In this document: positions 43,514-53,002 of the stretch, piece by piece
Layout: each line of letters opens with the position of its first letter
How positions within the stretch are numbered: position 1 is the first letter of the stretch
From: Myxococcota bacterium
GTDB lineage: Bacteria; Myxococcota_A; Polyangia; JAAYKL01
Direction: 5' to 3'
NCBI GenBank assembly: GCA_030065855.1
Contig: JASJCT010000043.1
Coordinates: 1-64,000, forward strand
DNA length: 64,000 nt
Made by a program: the position numbers and the translations under genes
Notes under the pieces: generated by a model
What the model was told of the DNA's origin: nothing
Seen by the model: the letters and a program-made list of their open reading frames with translations, nothing else
Databases searched by the model: none

Positions 43514-45547
43514 CTACTTATCCTGTACAGGTGTGCCACAGCCATCATCGTATAGCTCACACGGGGGGTGGCAGCCCTCGGCAACCTTCTCGATGCAAAT
43601 CCGATACGCTTGGTCCGCATTCCAGTCCCAGGTTCCATGCTCTTCATTGCCTTCTGATACATAAATTGTATCCCGAACCGTCAGGTAGTACCAAAACGGC
43701 TCTCCCTCGTGCCCGGAGTATGCATAAAAACAGTAGTCAGCCGGATCGAGTCCGCCGAAATAACCGCTTACCGCATCGTGACTCGCCTGATCCACCGTAT
43801 CGGACAGGTTGTCGAACCAGGCGCTAGTGCCTCGAAATACCCGCAGGTATTGGTCGACATTGCCCGCGTCGAATTCATACAGCACCCGCACCATGCAGTC
43901 GGCCCCTGGGCAGGGATGCTGGTAGGCATACCAATCCTGATCGTATTTATAGGAGAGATACCCTGAAATCCAAGTGTCCGCACTGCAACAGTCAACCCCA
44001 TCCACACAATTGTGCACTGGTATTTCCCTCGCAAAAACGATGTGAGATGCGGGTCGGTCATCCGGACCGGCCGGACCGGCTGTATACGCTTCGCTGGGCT
44101 CGAGGGCGTCTGCGTCAGTACGCACCCGCGCACGGAGAATGTACTGATGGCCCAAAGAAAAGGCATCCCCTTGGTAATCTTGTATGGCAATGTAGATGTT
44201 GGGCTCACCAAACAGCGGGGCGGTCAGATCGACCTTGCCCAATTCTTTTTCACTGGCTGCTTCAGCGAGGATGGCCCCACCGCAGGTGCCGCCCGGCAGA
44301 CATACGCCAGCTCCGGCACACACCCCCTCGGCGAGGCAGGTATTGCCAATCCCGTGGCAATCCAAGTCGTACTCGCAGGTGGTCGTCAGCTGATGACAAT
44401 CCTGATCCACAGCGCAGGGTTTGTCGTCGACCCCGCGCACGATTCTCACCGACATCTGCAGATCTGCCGGCAATACCTGGGATGTATCAAATACGGCGCT
44501 GAGCTCGATGATGCCCCTTGCTGAATTCGCCACATTAATTTTGTACCAATCGATGTCGCCCGACGATGCCAAGTACCCCTCGGCTTGAGCCCAATCACTC
44601 CACGCTTCGGCACAGCTCAGGTCGGGAAGGGGCGTGGCCGCGTGAGGATGATCGTTGGGCTCGTTGCCGTCTGGATCAGGGATCAGGGTTAGTCCTAGGG
44701 TGTAGTTGACCTCGGCATTGCTGGCCAAGCCATCATCGTCGGCGATAACAATGTAATACGTACCAGCCGCCTCCAGCGCCTGATAATATTCTAGGTCGGT
44801 TGGCTGTATACTGCCGGCAGCATTCACATCGGAGATCAACAAATTTCCAGCGGCATCGACCACCTGGTACGTGGGATCGATCCCTGCGACCGGCATGGTC
44901 AGTTGTATGTGGAGAATTTCCCGCCCAATCGAATCGATGCGAAACCAGTCCTGGTCTCCGCGAAACGAAATGCTCCCCACCAGGGATGTACCCGTTACGG
45001 TCGCAGCGGTTTCCATGGCGTTATTCGGCTCAAATGGATCGGCATCCGTAGCAGATATGGCGGTGAGCAGGTAGGGATGGCGCTCATCCTCGGCATCGTC
45101 CCCCCGATCCTTGATTGCAATGAAGTACGAACCGCTGGGCAGACTGTGAGTGATGGTCATGGGCGCGGCAGGTGCCGCTGTTTCGCTGCCCTCAGGGGAA
45201 GCCAGCACATTCGCTCCATCGGCGCTCCACACCGAGTAAGTCGGACCGATTGGCGAGACCAGCTCTGCATCAATAGCCAGGGTCACCGTGAGAAGATCAG
45301 TACCAGGAGCAGTGGATAGGGCGTACCAATCCTGATCCGCCCTGGGGCAGATATATCCCTGGGCTGCGGTTCCGAGAGTGAGCGCATTGGCAGTACTGAA
45401 GGTGTCGTCATCGTCCCAGGGACAGGCCGATTCCCCTTCGCTGTCGGTACCCCCGTCCGGTGATGTATCATCTCCCGACCCGTTGCAGGCCAGCAATCCT
45501 ACAACCGACAATTGGAGCCAAACGCCGAGCGCCAAGACGCGGTACAT
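43514..45547 (-). CDS. Lipoprotein with PPC (pre-peptidase C-terminal)-like domains
   Basis: This is a 677-aa lipoprotein (MYRVLALGVWLQLSVVGLLAC). At least four domains share the PPC pattern of a D-x-Y/W-F/Y core (ADQDWYALSTAPGTDLLTVT; GDQDWFRIDSIGREILHIQL; GDIDWYKINVANSARGIIEL; YDQDWYAYQHPCPGADCMVR) with the matching blocks in which (G)YF/Y-x-I-x-DDGD-type strands follow. A Cys-rich myxobacterial-type segment (CAVDQDCHQLTTTCEYDLDC) sits between the third and fourth. PPC domains usually accompany secreted proteases, but there is none here, so this is a stand-alone array, perhaps for binding. GGAGG precedes the ATG at 45547. Confidence 0.83.
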   Translation of the reverse strand: MYRVLALGVWLQLSVVGLLACNGSGDDTSPDGGTDSEGESACPWDDDDTFSTANALTLGTAAQGYICPRADQDWYALSTAPGTDLLTVTLAIDAELVSPIGPTYSVWSADGANVLASPEGSETAAPAAPMTITHSLPSGSYFIAIKDRGDDAEDERHPYLLTAISATDADPFEPNNAMETAATVTGTSLVGSISFRGDQDWFRIDSIGREILHIQLTMPVAGIDPTYQVVDAAGNLLISDVNAAGSIQPTDLEYYQALEAAGTYYIVIADDDGLASNAEVNYTLGLTLIPDPDGNEPNDHPHAATPLPDLSCAEAWSDWAQAEGYLASSGDIDWYKINVANSARGIIELSAVFDTSQVLPADLQMSVRIVRGVDDKPCAVDQDCHQLTTTCEYDLDCHGIGNTCLAEGVCAGAGVCLPGGTCGGAILAEAASEKELGKVDLTAPLFGEPNIYIAIQDYQGDAFSLGHQYILRARVRTDADALEPSEAYTAGPAGPDDRPASHIVFAREIPVHNCVDGVDCCSADTWISGYLSYKYDQDWYAYQHPCPGADCMVRVLYEFDAGNVDQYLRVFRGTSAWFDNLSDTVDQASHDAVSGYFGGLDPADYCFYAYSGHEGEPFWYYLTVRDTIYVSEGNEEHGTWDWNADQAYRICIEKVAEGCHPPCELYDDGCGTPVQDK

Positions 45548-45579
45548 ACCTGTCCTCCTGCAGTACATTGCCACCATTC

Positions 45580-47382
45580 CTATTGTCCTCCCGGCGGGAT
45601 ACAGTCACGCATGGGATCAAAGGTCGCGATGGGGACAAAATGGGCATTGCCGATTTGTACGAGTCCCGAGGGGGGATTCTTGTAATTGCCCGCCGACTCA
45701 TAGCTAGCAGTGACGCAGGCCACGCGAAACCGCGCATAGCTCTCGTGGTCGTCAAAGGGCACCTCTCCGGCATAGATCAGGACGCGGTTGAGTCCACTGA
45801 ATCCCTGACCGCCCGGCCCAGTTGTCGCTTGGTGGTTTGCTGCTGGGAGCAGGTCGGTGAGCGTGATATTGCTCACTTCGAAGTTGTAGCAGGTGCTGGT
45901 ACCCACGGTACCCGTCTCTTCCACTTTGTATCGATACGCCAAGTCAGACCGACCGATCGTGCTCGCAAATTGGGGATCTGTTGCAGTGCGTACTTCTTCC
46001 CCATTGGGCACGGCATCCCAATCCAGGTCATCTGCAAGATCATTTAGATCCGGGCTGGTACCAAAGCGCAGCTCGAGAAAATCGAGTAGGCCATCGCCGT
46101 CTGAATCCGGGCCACTGCGGTTAGTCCCTGAATATCGCTCCTCGCAATTGACGAGCCCATCGCCATCTAAATCCACGTAGTTCGACGGATCACAGAACCC
46201 ATTGGCGTCTTGGTCGATGCAATCGCACAGCCCGTCCGAGTCCAAGTCCTGACAGCAGGATCCCGGCGGATCTTCTCCACAATCGCACAACCCGTCCAAG
46301 TCTTCATCAAAACAGTAGTCCGCCACAAAGCACTGGCAATCATCGGGGTCGATGGGATCGAGACCAGCATTGCGCAAGTTGTATTCCACGCTATCCCGGC
46401 AGCCATCGCCATCGCTGTCCGGTACAAAGGGATTGCTGCCGATGAACGCCTCAATGGCGTCACTCAACCCATCTCCATCTGAATCGGACAACACAAAATC
46501 TTGGGACACTGCGGCATTGAGATTCTGGACGACCAGGGTCTTTAGTGTGAAGACGCGCTTGAGCGTGGTCAAATCTACGTAGAGAAAATTGAGTTCTCCA
46601 CCATTTTCAAAAGATCGAAACGTACCACTGCCCTGGTTGGCCATGGTCGAGAGCAAATCACTGGCCGCTATATCCACAAGGGGGCTACCCGATGAGAGCA
46701 GAGCGGTGTTGACCGTGAGCTTGCCCACGTGGAAGAGCCGTCCCAGCTCCATCAGCCCTTGCACGCCTTCGATGATATTCTCGTGGCTATTTTCTGCTGT
46801 TTCATCGCCTTCCACGTCGGGTAAGCCGTCGGTAATCATGATCACGCTGTACGTCGAAAGGGCGAGGGACTCTTGACTCGTTTTCATTAATTCATGTCGG
46901 ATCTCGGCATAGGCCTCGGACAGAGCGCGAATAAAATTGGTCGTCCGATCGGTCTCGGCCAGCAGCGGCAACTTGGCGAGGATGTAGTCGAGGTCATTGG
47001 TAAAGTAGCTCTCAGGCAATCCCCCGCTGGAAAGCTCGGCTGTGAGCGGCTGGGACTCAGAAGAAAAGCGCACCACTGACACTTTGACGTCCCCTGCCGT
47101 GCTGAGCAGCTCCTCAGCAGCCATGCGCACGGCTCGCTCCCGACCGGTCTCACCGGTGAGCAGATCCGGCGGGTCAGTGACCTCCATGCTTTCGGAACAG
47201 TCCACGAGAAAGAGCACCCGCAAGGGAAAGTTCAGCTCTTCGGGGTTCAAGGTGCAGACCTCTCCGGTGACCTGAAGCTTGTTGTCCGGAACAACGACTT
47301 CTGCATCTTCCACCACCTCGAGGGAAGCGTCGCTGCACGCTGCGATGACCCAGGCAATAAACAGCAGCATCCATCGCATCAT
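45580..47382 (-). CDS. VWA lipoprotein with thrombospondin type-3 repeats (paralogue 2)
   Basis: This is a 600-aa lipoprotein (MMRWMLLFIAWVIAAC, then SDASLEV). The VWA domain (about 50-290) has an intact DxSxS site (LFLVDCSESM) and MITDGLPD. Thrombospondin-3-type calcium repeats follow (DSDGDGLSDAIEAFIGSNPF, DQDANGFCDPSNYVDLDGDG and others), with a Cys-rich block (DDCQCFVADYCFDEDLDG). The C-terminal beta domain ends with the same FxPxxDC pattern as the next paralogue. ATG and upstream stop overlap by 4 bp (ATGA). All three paralogues share CSDA(S/G)L and a D-(K/R)-L-x-(V/L)-TG-x-VCT block. Confidence 0.87.
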   Translation of the reverse strand: MMRWMLLFIAWVIAACSDASLEVVEDAEVVVPDNKLQVTGEVCTLNPEELNFPLRVLFLVDCSESMEVTDPPDLLTGETGRERAVRMAAEELLSTAGDVKVSVVRFSSESQPLTAELSSGGLPESYFTNDLDYILAKLPLLAETDRTTNFIRALSEAYAEIRHELMKTSQESLALSTYSVIMITDGLPDVEGDETAENSHENIIEGVQGLMELGRLFHVGKLTVNTALLSSGSPLVDIAASDLLSTMANQGSGTFRSFENGGELNFLYVDLTTLKRVFTLKTLVVQNLNAAVSQDFVLSDSDGDGLSDAIEAFIGSNPFVPDSDGDGCRDSVEYNLRNAGLDPIDPDDCQCFVADYCFDEDLDGLCDCGEDPPGSCCQDLDSDGLCDCIDQDANGFCDPSNYVDLDGDGLVNCEERYSGTNRSGPDSDGDGLLDFLELRFGTSPDLNDLADDLDWDAVPNGEEVRTATDPQFASTIGRSDLAYRYKVEETGTVGTSTCYNFEVSNITLTDLLPAANHQATTGPGGQGFSGLNRVLIYAGEVPFDDHESYARFRVACVTASYESAGNYKNPPSGLVQIGNAHFVPIATFDPMRDCIPPGGQ

Positions 47383-49178
47383 TGGGGGAGTCCCCCGTCC
47401 AGCAAGGAGCTCGGGTCGTCTCCTACCCCCAAGCAATCAGTGGCAGGGTTAAATTCCTGCAATTCGACAAAGCGCAGTGCGGAAAAGTTGGGAATCAGGC
47501 CGCTGGGCGGATCCTTGTAGGTATCACCCAGGTAGCGCGCGTGGATACAGGCCACATTGAAACGACCACGGGTCGCGGTGGTGTTTTGCGGTTCTTCCTC
47601 GGTGTAAATCATCACTCGATTGAGCCCCTTGCTCACGGGGATATCTGGAATAGCCAGCGTGGGTACCAGCGTAATTTCCTGTACGGAAAAATCATAGCAG
47701 CGCGTGTCATCCACGTTCATCGGTCCTTGATCCACGCTGTAATAGATTTGATCGGCCAAGGCATCTGCCTCGTTGGCTAAGATGGGACTAGTCCCAGCGC
47801 GTATTTCCGAGCCAGAGAGACGACCATCGAAGTCGTGGTCGATAAGCGTATCGTGAACCGCTGGATCGGTACCAAAGCGCAGCTCGATACCATCGGGAAT
47901 GCGGTCGCCGTCGTGATCAGGCAAGCGGGGGTCCGTGCCTAAGAATGCCTCCTCGCAGGCCAGCAACCCATCGGCATCCCGGTCAGAGCGATCGGCACAG
48001 CCCATGGCCGGTACAGATCCGTCCAATGGATCAAACCCTTTAGCGGCAAATTTTCGCTCAAACTGATCGCCAAACCAATCCCCATCTGAATCCCTGGCTA
48101 GGCGGTTGAGTCCCTCAGCAAATTCCAAGTCATCGGCCAAACCATCGCCGTCTGAATCGATACCCACACCGGCCTCGGTTGGCACGGTATTGAGATTGAC
48201 TACAAAGAACTCGGCAGCTTGGTAGGGAGCGATGAGGGATTCGTAATTGAAATCTAGAAAATCGAGCTCAGCGGAGATGTGCACATCGCGAAACGTGCCC
48301 AGCCCCTCTTCGGCCATGGCCCGCAGGAGGGGTACTGCTTCGTCCTTATCATACCCAAACTGGCTCACATCGCCGCAAACCGCTTGGATTTCAGCTTCTG
48401 AAGCAAAGAGCAAGATAGCATTAAGTTGCAGATCGCCCACGCCGTAGTAATCGCCAAGGGACATGATATCTTGTACCTTCTGCACGATTTGCTCGGGTTG
48501 ATTATAATCAGGGCACAGGGAAAGCATGTCCACATAGACGCCGTCGGGTATCTCTTGTGTTGTATTACAGACCCCATAAAGGCTATCAGGCGTGGTGTCA
48601 CCGTCATCACATCCAGCTCGACACCGCGGCTCAGGAATGCCATCACTCAAAAATAAAACAACGTACTTGGTCCGCGATCGCTCTGCTGGCCCGGATTCGA
48701 TCATGTCCTGCTCTAGGACCCGCAGCGCAGTAGACAGGGCACCCTGGTAGTCGGTGGCTGGTCCCCCTTGTCCGGATTCCGGCGCCAATGCTTCACTGGC
48801 CACCCCCCAATTACCCGCAAACGAGGTAATGGTGCTCCAGGAAGCAAACCCAATGACCCCATATTGCACATTGGGCAGGCTGTTGAGCGCACCGCACGCC
48901 TGATTGAGAGCGGTCAAGCGATTGTTCCCCGGATCTGTGCACTGGAGTGAGGCCGATTGATCCATGATGATCAGAATTTTTACTGGAAAGGATACCTCAT
49001 CGGCCGGTCCGGTGCATACTTGCCCAGTAACCGCAAGCTTGTCATCCACGTAGACCACTGGATCAGGGACGAGCTGAAGACCCGCATCAGAGCAGGCCCA
49101 ACTAACCAGCACTGCACAGATGAGAATATATTTGTTGACCAACCTCAGTGACAATCGTATCTCGGATAACTTCGCCAA
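47379..49178 (-). CDS. VWA lipoprotein with thrombospondin type-3 repeats (paralogue 3)
   Basis: This is a 599-aa lipoprotein. The start is a TTG (GGAG eight bases upstream), giving a long n-region and lipobox WAC (VNKYILICAVLVSWAC|SDAGL). The VWA domain has DQSAS at the metal site (IIMDQSASLQ) and FLSDGIPEP. Calcium-binding repeats follow (DSDGDGLADDLEFAEGLNRL; DHDGDRIPDGIELRFGTDPA) and a C-terminal domain matching paralogue 2 (GLNRVMIYTEEEP; FNVACIHARYLGDTYKDPPS). It is the first of the run of lipoprotein genes down to 39714, which are nearly all overlapping or within 35 bp, so they look like one operon. Confidence 0.85.
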   Translation of the reverse strand: MAKLSEIRLSLRLVNKYILICAVLVSWACSDAGLQLVPDPVVYVDDKLAVTGQVCTGPADEVSFPVKILIIMDQSASLQCTDPGNNRLTALNQACGALNSLPNVQYGVIGFASWSTITSFAGNWGVASEALAPESGQGGPATDYQGALSTALRVLEQDMIESGPAERSRTKYVVLFLSDGIPEPRCRAGCDDGDTTPDSLYGVCNTTQEIPDGVYVDMLSLCPDYNQPEQIVQKVQDIMSLGDYYGVGDLQLNAILLFASEAEIQAVCGDVSQFGYDKDEAVPLLRAMAEEGLGTFRDVHISAELDFLDFNYESLIAPYQAAEFFVVNLNTVPTEAGVGIDSDGDGLADDLEFAEGLNRLARDSDGDWFGDQFERKFAAKGFDPLDGSVPAMGCADRSDRDADGLLACEEAFLGTDPRLPDHDGDRIPDGIELRFGTDPAVHDTLIDHDFDGRLSGSEIRAGTSPILANEADALADQIYYSVDQGPMNVDDTRCYDFSVQEITLVPTLAIPDIPVSKGLNRVMIYTEEEPQNTTATRGRFNVACIHARYLGDTYKDPPSGLIPNFSALRFVELQEFNPATDCLGVGDDPSSLLDGGLPQ

Positions 49179-49234
49179 GTACGCTTCTCCTATCTATCGA
49201 GCGGTCGGATATATTCTTCTATATATTTTTAATC

Positions 49235-50575
49235 TTAATTTTTTCGTCGAGCAAACACCATTGCCAGGCTGAAAAAGACCATTAGCAGCAGCGGCATATA
49301 CCATCCGCTGGCGGAGCTTCCTGCGGCTGTGACCGAACAGTTGGGCGAGCTCAGCGCATCTCCTTCAACGGTAACTTGGACCTGGGTTTCCCCTTTGACA
49401 TTGGCCTCGCCTGTGACCTCGTCCGTCCAGACGAGCTCAGCCACCACGTGAATCTGATATGTCCCTGGTTTATCAGGTACAAATTCGACTTTTCGATCCT
49501 TTAAGTAGTGGTACTCAAAAGGCGTTGAGATAGTAGCCGCACCCCGAGGGTGCGCCACTGTTGCATGGGATCCTGCTGGGCGCCCGGTGATGGTCCAGGT
49601 ATAGCGCAGCGGCTGATTGACCCGATTGGCAAACAGCCGTAGCTTGATGCTTTCACCGGTTTCTCCCAGCATATTGGGACTGTACACCTTGAAAATATCT
49701 GAGGGATTGAGGCAGCGCTGCACATTGCCCATCACGACGTAGCAAAACTCGGCATCGCACGCATCGCCAAGGCCGTCTCTGTCCAGGTCCGATTGACTGA
49801 GATTGGCGACAGCGGGGCAGTTGTCACTTGGATTGGGCAAGCCGTCATCATCGATATCCGGATCGCACGCATCGCCCTGCGTGTCCCCATCGCTGTCGTC
49901 CTGGGTGGGATTGACGACTTGGGTACAATTGTCGTGGGCATTGCGAATCCCATCACCGTCGTCATCGTCATCACAGGCATCGCCAAATTGGTCGGGATCG
50001 TCGTCTGCCTGGTCTGGGTTGGCCACCAAGGGGCAGTTATCTTCTAGGTTGACCACACCATCGTTGTCCATGTCCTCGTCGCAGGCATCGCCCAAGCCAT
50101 CGCCATCCGTGTCCTTTTGTAGGGGATCCGGGTTTTCCGGACAAATATCGCTTCCATTGAGGACGCCATCGCCATCCATGTCCTCATCGCAGACATCGCC
50201 AATGCGATCGCCGTCGATATCTCCCTGATCCTCATTGGCCTGACTAGGACAATTATCACAGCCGTTGCCCACACCATCGGCATCATCGTCTGCTTGATCG
50301 CGATTGGAGATAAATGGACAATTGTCATATGGATCCTCGACCCCGTCATCATCATAATCATCGGCATACTGATAGGCATCGCCGAGATCGGTGTTGTTGA
50401 CGAGTATGCTACCGCCACCACCACCGCCACCACCGCCGGATTGCTGTGGCGTTCCACACTCGTCGAAGTTGTTATCACACTCATAGGGTGCGTCATCCTG
50501 TGCGCGTGCAACCCCTGACACAACCATGGCCAATCCGACTACGACAACGCTGACCAACGGCGCTTTGTTTTTCAT
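49235..50575 (-). CDS. Thrombospondin type-3 repeat protein with C-terminal membrane/sorting tail
   Basis: This is a 446-aa exported protein: signal peptide ([24 protein letters not shown]), a Gly9 run, then about nine thrombospondin type-3 calcium repeats ([48 protein letters not shown]), an Ig-like domain (about 300-410, [20 protein letters not shown]) and a C-terminal Cys, hydrophobic segment and Arg-Arg-Lys end ([33 protein letters not shown]). That tail resembles the MYXO-CTERM type of surface sorting signal, or is simply a membrane anchor. GGGAG precedes the ATG. It lies 57 bp upstream of the VWA paralogue 3 gene. Confidence 0.85.
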   Translation of the reverse strand: MKNKAPLVSVVVVGLAMVVSGVARAQDDAPYECDNNFDECGTPQQSGGGGGGGGGSILVNNTDLGDAYQYADDYDDDGVEDPYDNCPFISNRDQADDDADGVGNGCDNCPSQANEDQGDIDGDRIGDVCDEDMDGDGVLNGSDICPENPDPLQKDTDGDGLGDACDEDMDNDGVVNLEDNCPLVANPDQADDDPDQFGDACDDDDDGDGIRNAHDNCTQVVNPTQDDSDGDTQGDACDPDIDDDGLPNPSDNCPAVANLSQSDLDRDGLGDACDAEFCYVVMGNVQRCLNPSDIFKVYSPNMLGETGESIKLRLFANRVNQPLRYTWTITGRPAGSHATVAHPRGAATISTPFEYHYLKDRKVEFVPDKPGTYQIHVVAELVWTDEVTGEANVKGETQVQVTVEGDALSSPNCSVTAAGSSASGWYMPLLLMVFFSLAMVFARRKN

Positions 50576-50815
50576 TGCAAATCTCCCAGGCAAAAGAACC
50601 AGTTGTTAATCGCTTTATGAGCAAAATGCATACCGAATCGGAGAAAACGCTACAACATACTGCAATTAAACATCTTTTTAATTCCACGATGGGTAACAGC
50701 TTACCGTCCTGCTCCCAAAAGTGAGGGGTATACCCCCCAATGCGTCCGAAGCAGCATACACTACCAAATGGAGACCCATTCTTCTCAGAGCCACACTTTG
50801 TGATAAACTATTTCC

Positions 50816-51301
50816 ATGGAGGTAGTGAAGACTATCTATCGATGTGCGTTGCTCGCATGTGCGATGCTCAGCGCTTGCCAGAGCGCTGAAGAAGCATTTG
50901 TCCAGGATCGGCTGATCGACCTCTGCGATGACGCCTACTGGGTCTGCGGCGTGCCATCGGGGTGCATCCTCAAGGAGGATCGTTATGTCACCGGAACGTT
51001 CCCTGGAACGCGTAGCGTCGTCATCGCAACGGAATCGGCCGAAACCGAGCTGCGGGTGCGGTTGTTTTTTAGTGAAATGGTTTCCTCGGGCACGGAGTTT
51101 CTCATCCAGGCCTATGAGCCCAATTGCACGCTGAATCCCGACTTGGCGCGGGTCCACCTGGTCGACGTGGATATTTTCGAGCGGGCCGGCGAGGATCGCA
51201 AACTAACGTATGACCTATCTGTCTCCGGAGAAGGCGAGCACCTCCTGGAATTGTATTCAGATGCCAGTGCCGAGTACTTGCTGATAGTCGAGACAGATTA
51301 A
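50816..51301 (+). CDS. Small lipoprotein, first gene of the plus-strand operon
   Basis: This is a 161-aa lipoprotein (MEVVKTIYRCALLACAMLSAC). The mature part has several cysteines (CDDAYWVCGVPSGC; CTLNPD) and a beta-rich second half (RSVVIATESAETELRVRLFF; GEHLLELYSDASAEYLLIVE). No family is recognised. The ribosome site is weak. It is divergent from the thrombospondin-3 gene across 240 bp (50576-50815), which must hold both promoters, and sits 18 bp before the kinase gene. Confidence 0.7.
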   Translation: MEVVKTIYRCALLACAMLSACQSAEEAFVQDRLIDLCDDAYWVCGVPSGCILKEDRYVTGTFPGTRSVVIATESAETELRVRLFFSEMVSSGTEFLIQAYEPNCTLNPDLARVHLVDVDIFERAGEDRKLTYDLSVSGEGEHLLELYSDASAEYLLIVETD

Positions 51302-51319
51302 CTGTCAAAGATAGAGCCG

Positions 51320-53002
51320 ATGAAACCCGCGAGTGAACATTCCTTGGAAGACCTCGACAAATCCCTACCCCGGCAACTCGGGCGATATATCTTGCTCACC
51401 AGATTGCACGGTGGCGGCATGACCGAAGTCTACACCGCGCGACTGGCCGAGGAAGTGGGTCCAGGACGATTGCTGGTGATCAAAATCCTGCCCCTCGATG
51501 CGCTGCGCGATGTCGAGGCCGAAGCCCGTTTTCTCGAAGAAGCGCGCATCGTGCTCAATCTAACCCATGGCAACATCACCGCCGCCTTTGAATTCGGGCG
51601 AGAAGGTGCACGGCCTTTTCTGGTCTTGGAATACGTGCCAGGACCTAGCCTGCGCCTATTGCTAACAGCGACGCGCCAAAAAGGTGAATTGCTGCCTGTC
51701 GAGGATGTGCTATTTGTTGTGCGTCAGGTATGCCAGGCGCTGGCCTATGCCCATGCCTGTGCTGGCGTCGAGATAAGCAAGACCGGCATCGTTCACCGGG
51801 ATATCAGCCCGGACAATATCCTCATCTCCAGTGGCGGTCAGGTAAAGCTCACTGATTTTGGCATTGCCGACCTACTCTCTTCGCAGCGTCGGGAGACTAT
51901 CTGGGGCAAGGCCAACTACATTGCTCCGGAGGTTATCGCTGGCGAGCGGCCCTCACCGGCTGCGGATATCTACAGCCTGGGCGCGGTGCTCTACGAATGC
52001 CTAACGGGTGCCCCTCCCCTCGTAGGAAAGACCGACGCAGAAACCCTCAAGCTGGTTCAAAACCAGATCCCAGTGGCACCTTCGACCAAAGTTCCGTCCA
52101 TTCCCCATCAATTGGATGGTTTCGTCCTGCGGTTGCTGGCCAAAACGCCCGCAGCAAGAATCGACTCTGCTTCTGCCGCGGAAATCGAGTTGCGTTCGCT
52201 GCTGAACGACATTCATTTTTCCTATACCGAGTCAGATCTGGCCATCACGGTGCAAAAGTATTTTCCCCAAAGCGAGGACACGAATAAGCACAGCATGGAA
52301 TCCCCCTCAGGCGCCGATGGTTCTTCCGCTTTATTGGCGGATACTCAGTCTTCAGCCGTCAACTTCCTCGTCGAGCCCACAATGCCACTCTCCCCGCGCC
52401 AAGAAGACACACCCCAAGGACGGCTGATCCTCAAGAGGCGCCTGGCAATCATCGCCGCGATATTCATTGTCGGCTTGGGATCGGCTGCTTTGCTGTGGCA
52501 AAAAGGAGGTTCCCCGATTGCCGAGCCCCGTATCGCTGCAACAGATTCTCCGGGCAAAAAGGCCGTGCAACCAGAGCCAGCGAAGACTCCGGTCAAGAAG
52601 GCCACTCCCCCGCCCCTAAAACTTATTGAGCAAGCCACTCAATCCACAGAGCAACGCAGCATTTTGCCCAAGCAAAAAAACAAACCCAGCCCAGGAAAAA
52701 AAAAGAACCGACCATTCCGATCAGTGGTAAAAGACAGCCGCGGGACAGATGGTCCAGCAGTTGACAACAGCTCGGTAGCCAAGTGGGGCTGGCTCAATAT
52801 CAATTCCTACCCTTGGTCGCATGTCTCGGTCGATGGCAAGCGGCTGAATGGCCATACGCCCTATAAAAGAGTACAATTGACCGTTGGGGTACATACCCTT
52901 GTATTTGAAAACCCTAAGTTGAACCTCAGGCTGACCCGCCAAGTCACGGTCAGGGCCTGGGAGGAGACCAATATTGGCGTAAAATTAGACGAATCACCAT
53001 GA
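51320..53002 (+). CDS. Hanks-type Ser/Thr kinase with TM and PEGA domain
   Basis: This is a 560-aa membrane kinase. The kinase domain (about 22-290) has the glycine loop LHGGGMTEVY, the Lys in LLVIKIL, catalytic HRDISPDN, TDFG and the YIAPEV activation segment. One membrane segment lies at about 375-392 (LAIIAAIFIVGLGSAALLW), then a Pro/Lys-rich periplasmic linker and a PEGA domain (about 490-555; WGWLNINSYPWSHVSVDGKR). All catalytic residues look intact. PEGA kinases are typical of Myxococcota. It might phosphorylate the FHA proteins at 27294 or 34914; that is inference. It overlaps the next gene by 4 bp. Confidence 0.92.
   Translation: MKPASEHSLEDLDKSLPRQLGRYILLTRLHGGGMTEVYTARLAEEVGPGRLLVIKILPLDALRDVEAEARFLEEARIVLNLTHGNITAAFEFGREGARPFLVLEYVPGPSLRLLLTATRQKGELLPVEDVLFVVRQVCQALAYAHACAGVEISKTGIVHRDISPDNILISSGGQVKLTDFGIADLLSSQRRETIWGKANYIAPEVIAGERPSPAADIYSLGAVLYECLTGAPPLVGKTDAETLKLVQNQIPVAPSTKVPSIPHQLDGFVLRLLAKTPAARIDSASAAEIELRSLLNDIHFSYTESDLAITVQKYFPQSEDTNKHSMESPSGADGSSALLADTQSSAVNFLVEPTMPLSPRQEDTPQGRLILKRRLAIIAAIFIVGLGSAALLWQKGGSPIAEPRIAATDSPGKKAVQPEPAKTPVKKATPPPLKLIEQATQSTEQRSILPKQKNKPSPGKKKNRPFRSVVKDSRGTDGPAVDNSSVAKWGWLNINSYPWSHVSVDGKRLNGHTPYKRVQLTVGVHTLVFENPKLNLRLTRQVTVRAWEETNIGVKLDESP

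Noticed and set aside
49501-50528. Several long open frames on both strands inside the thrombospondin-3 gene
   Set aside because: They are shadows caused by the repetitive GAT/GGC-rich calcium repeats and have no independent start signals or family resemblance.
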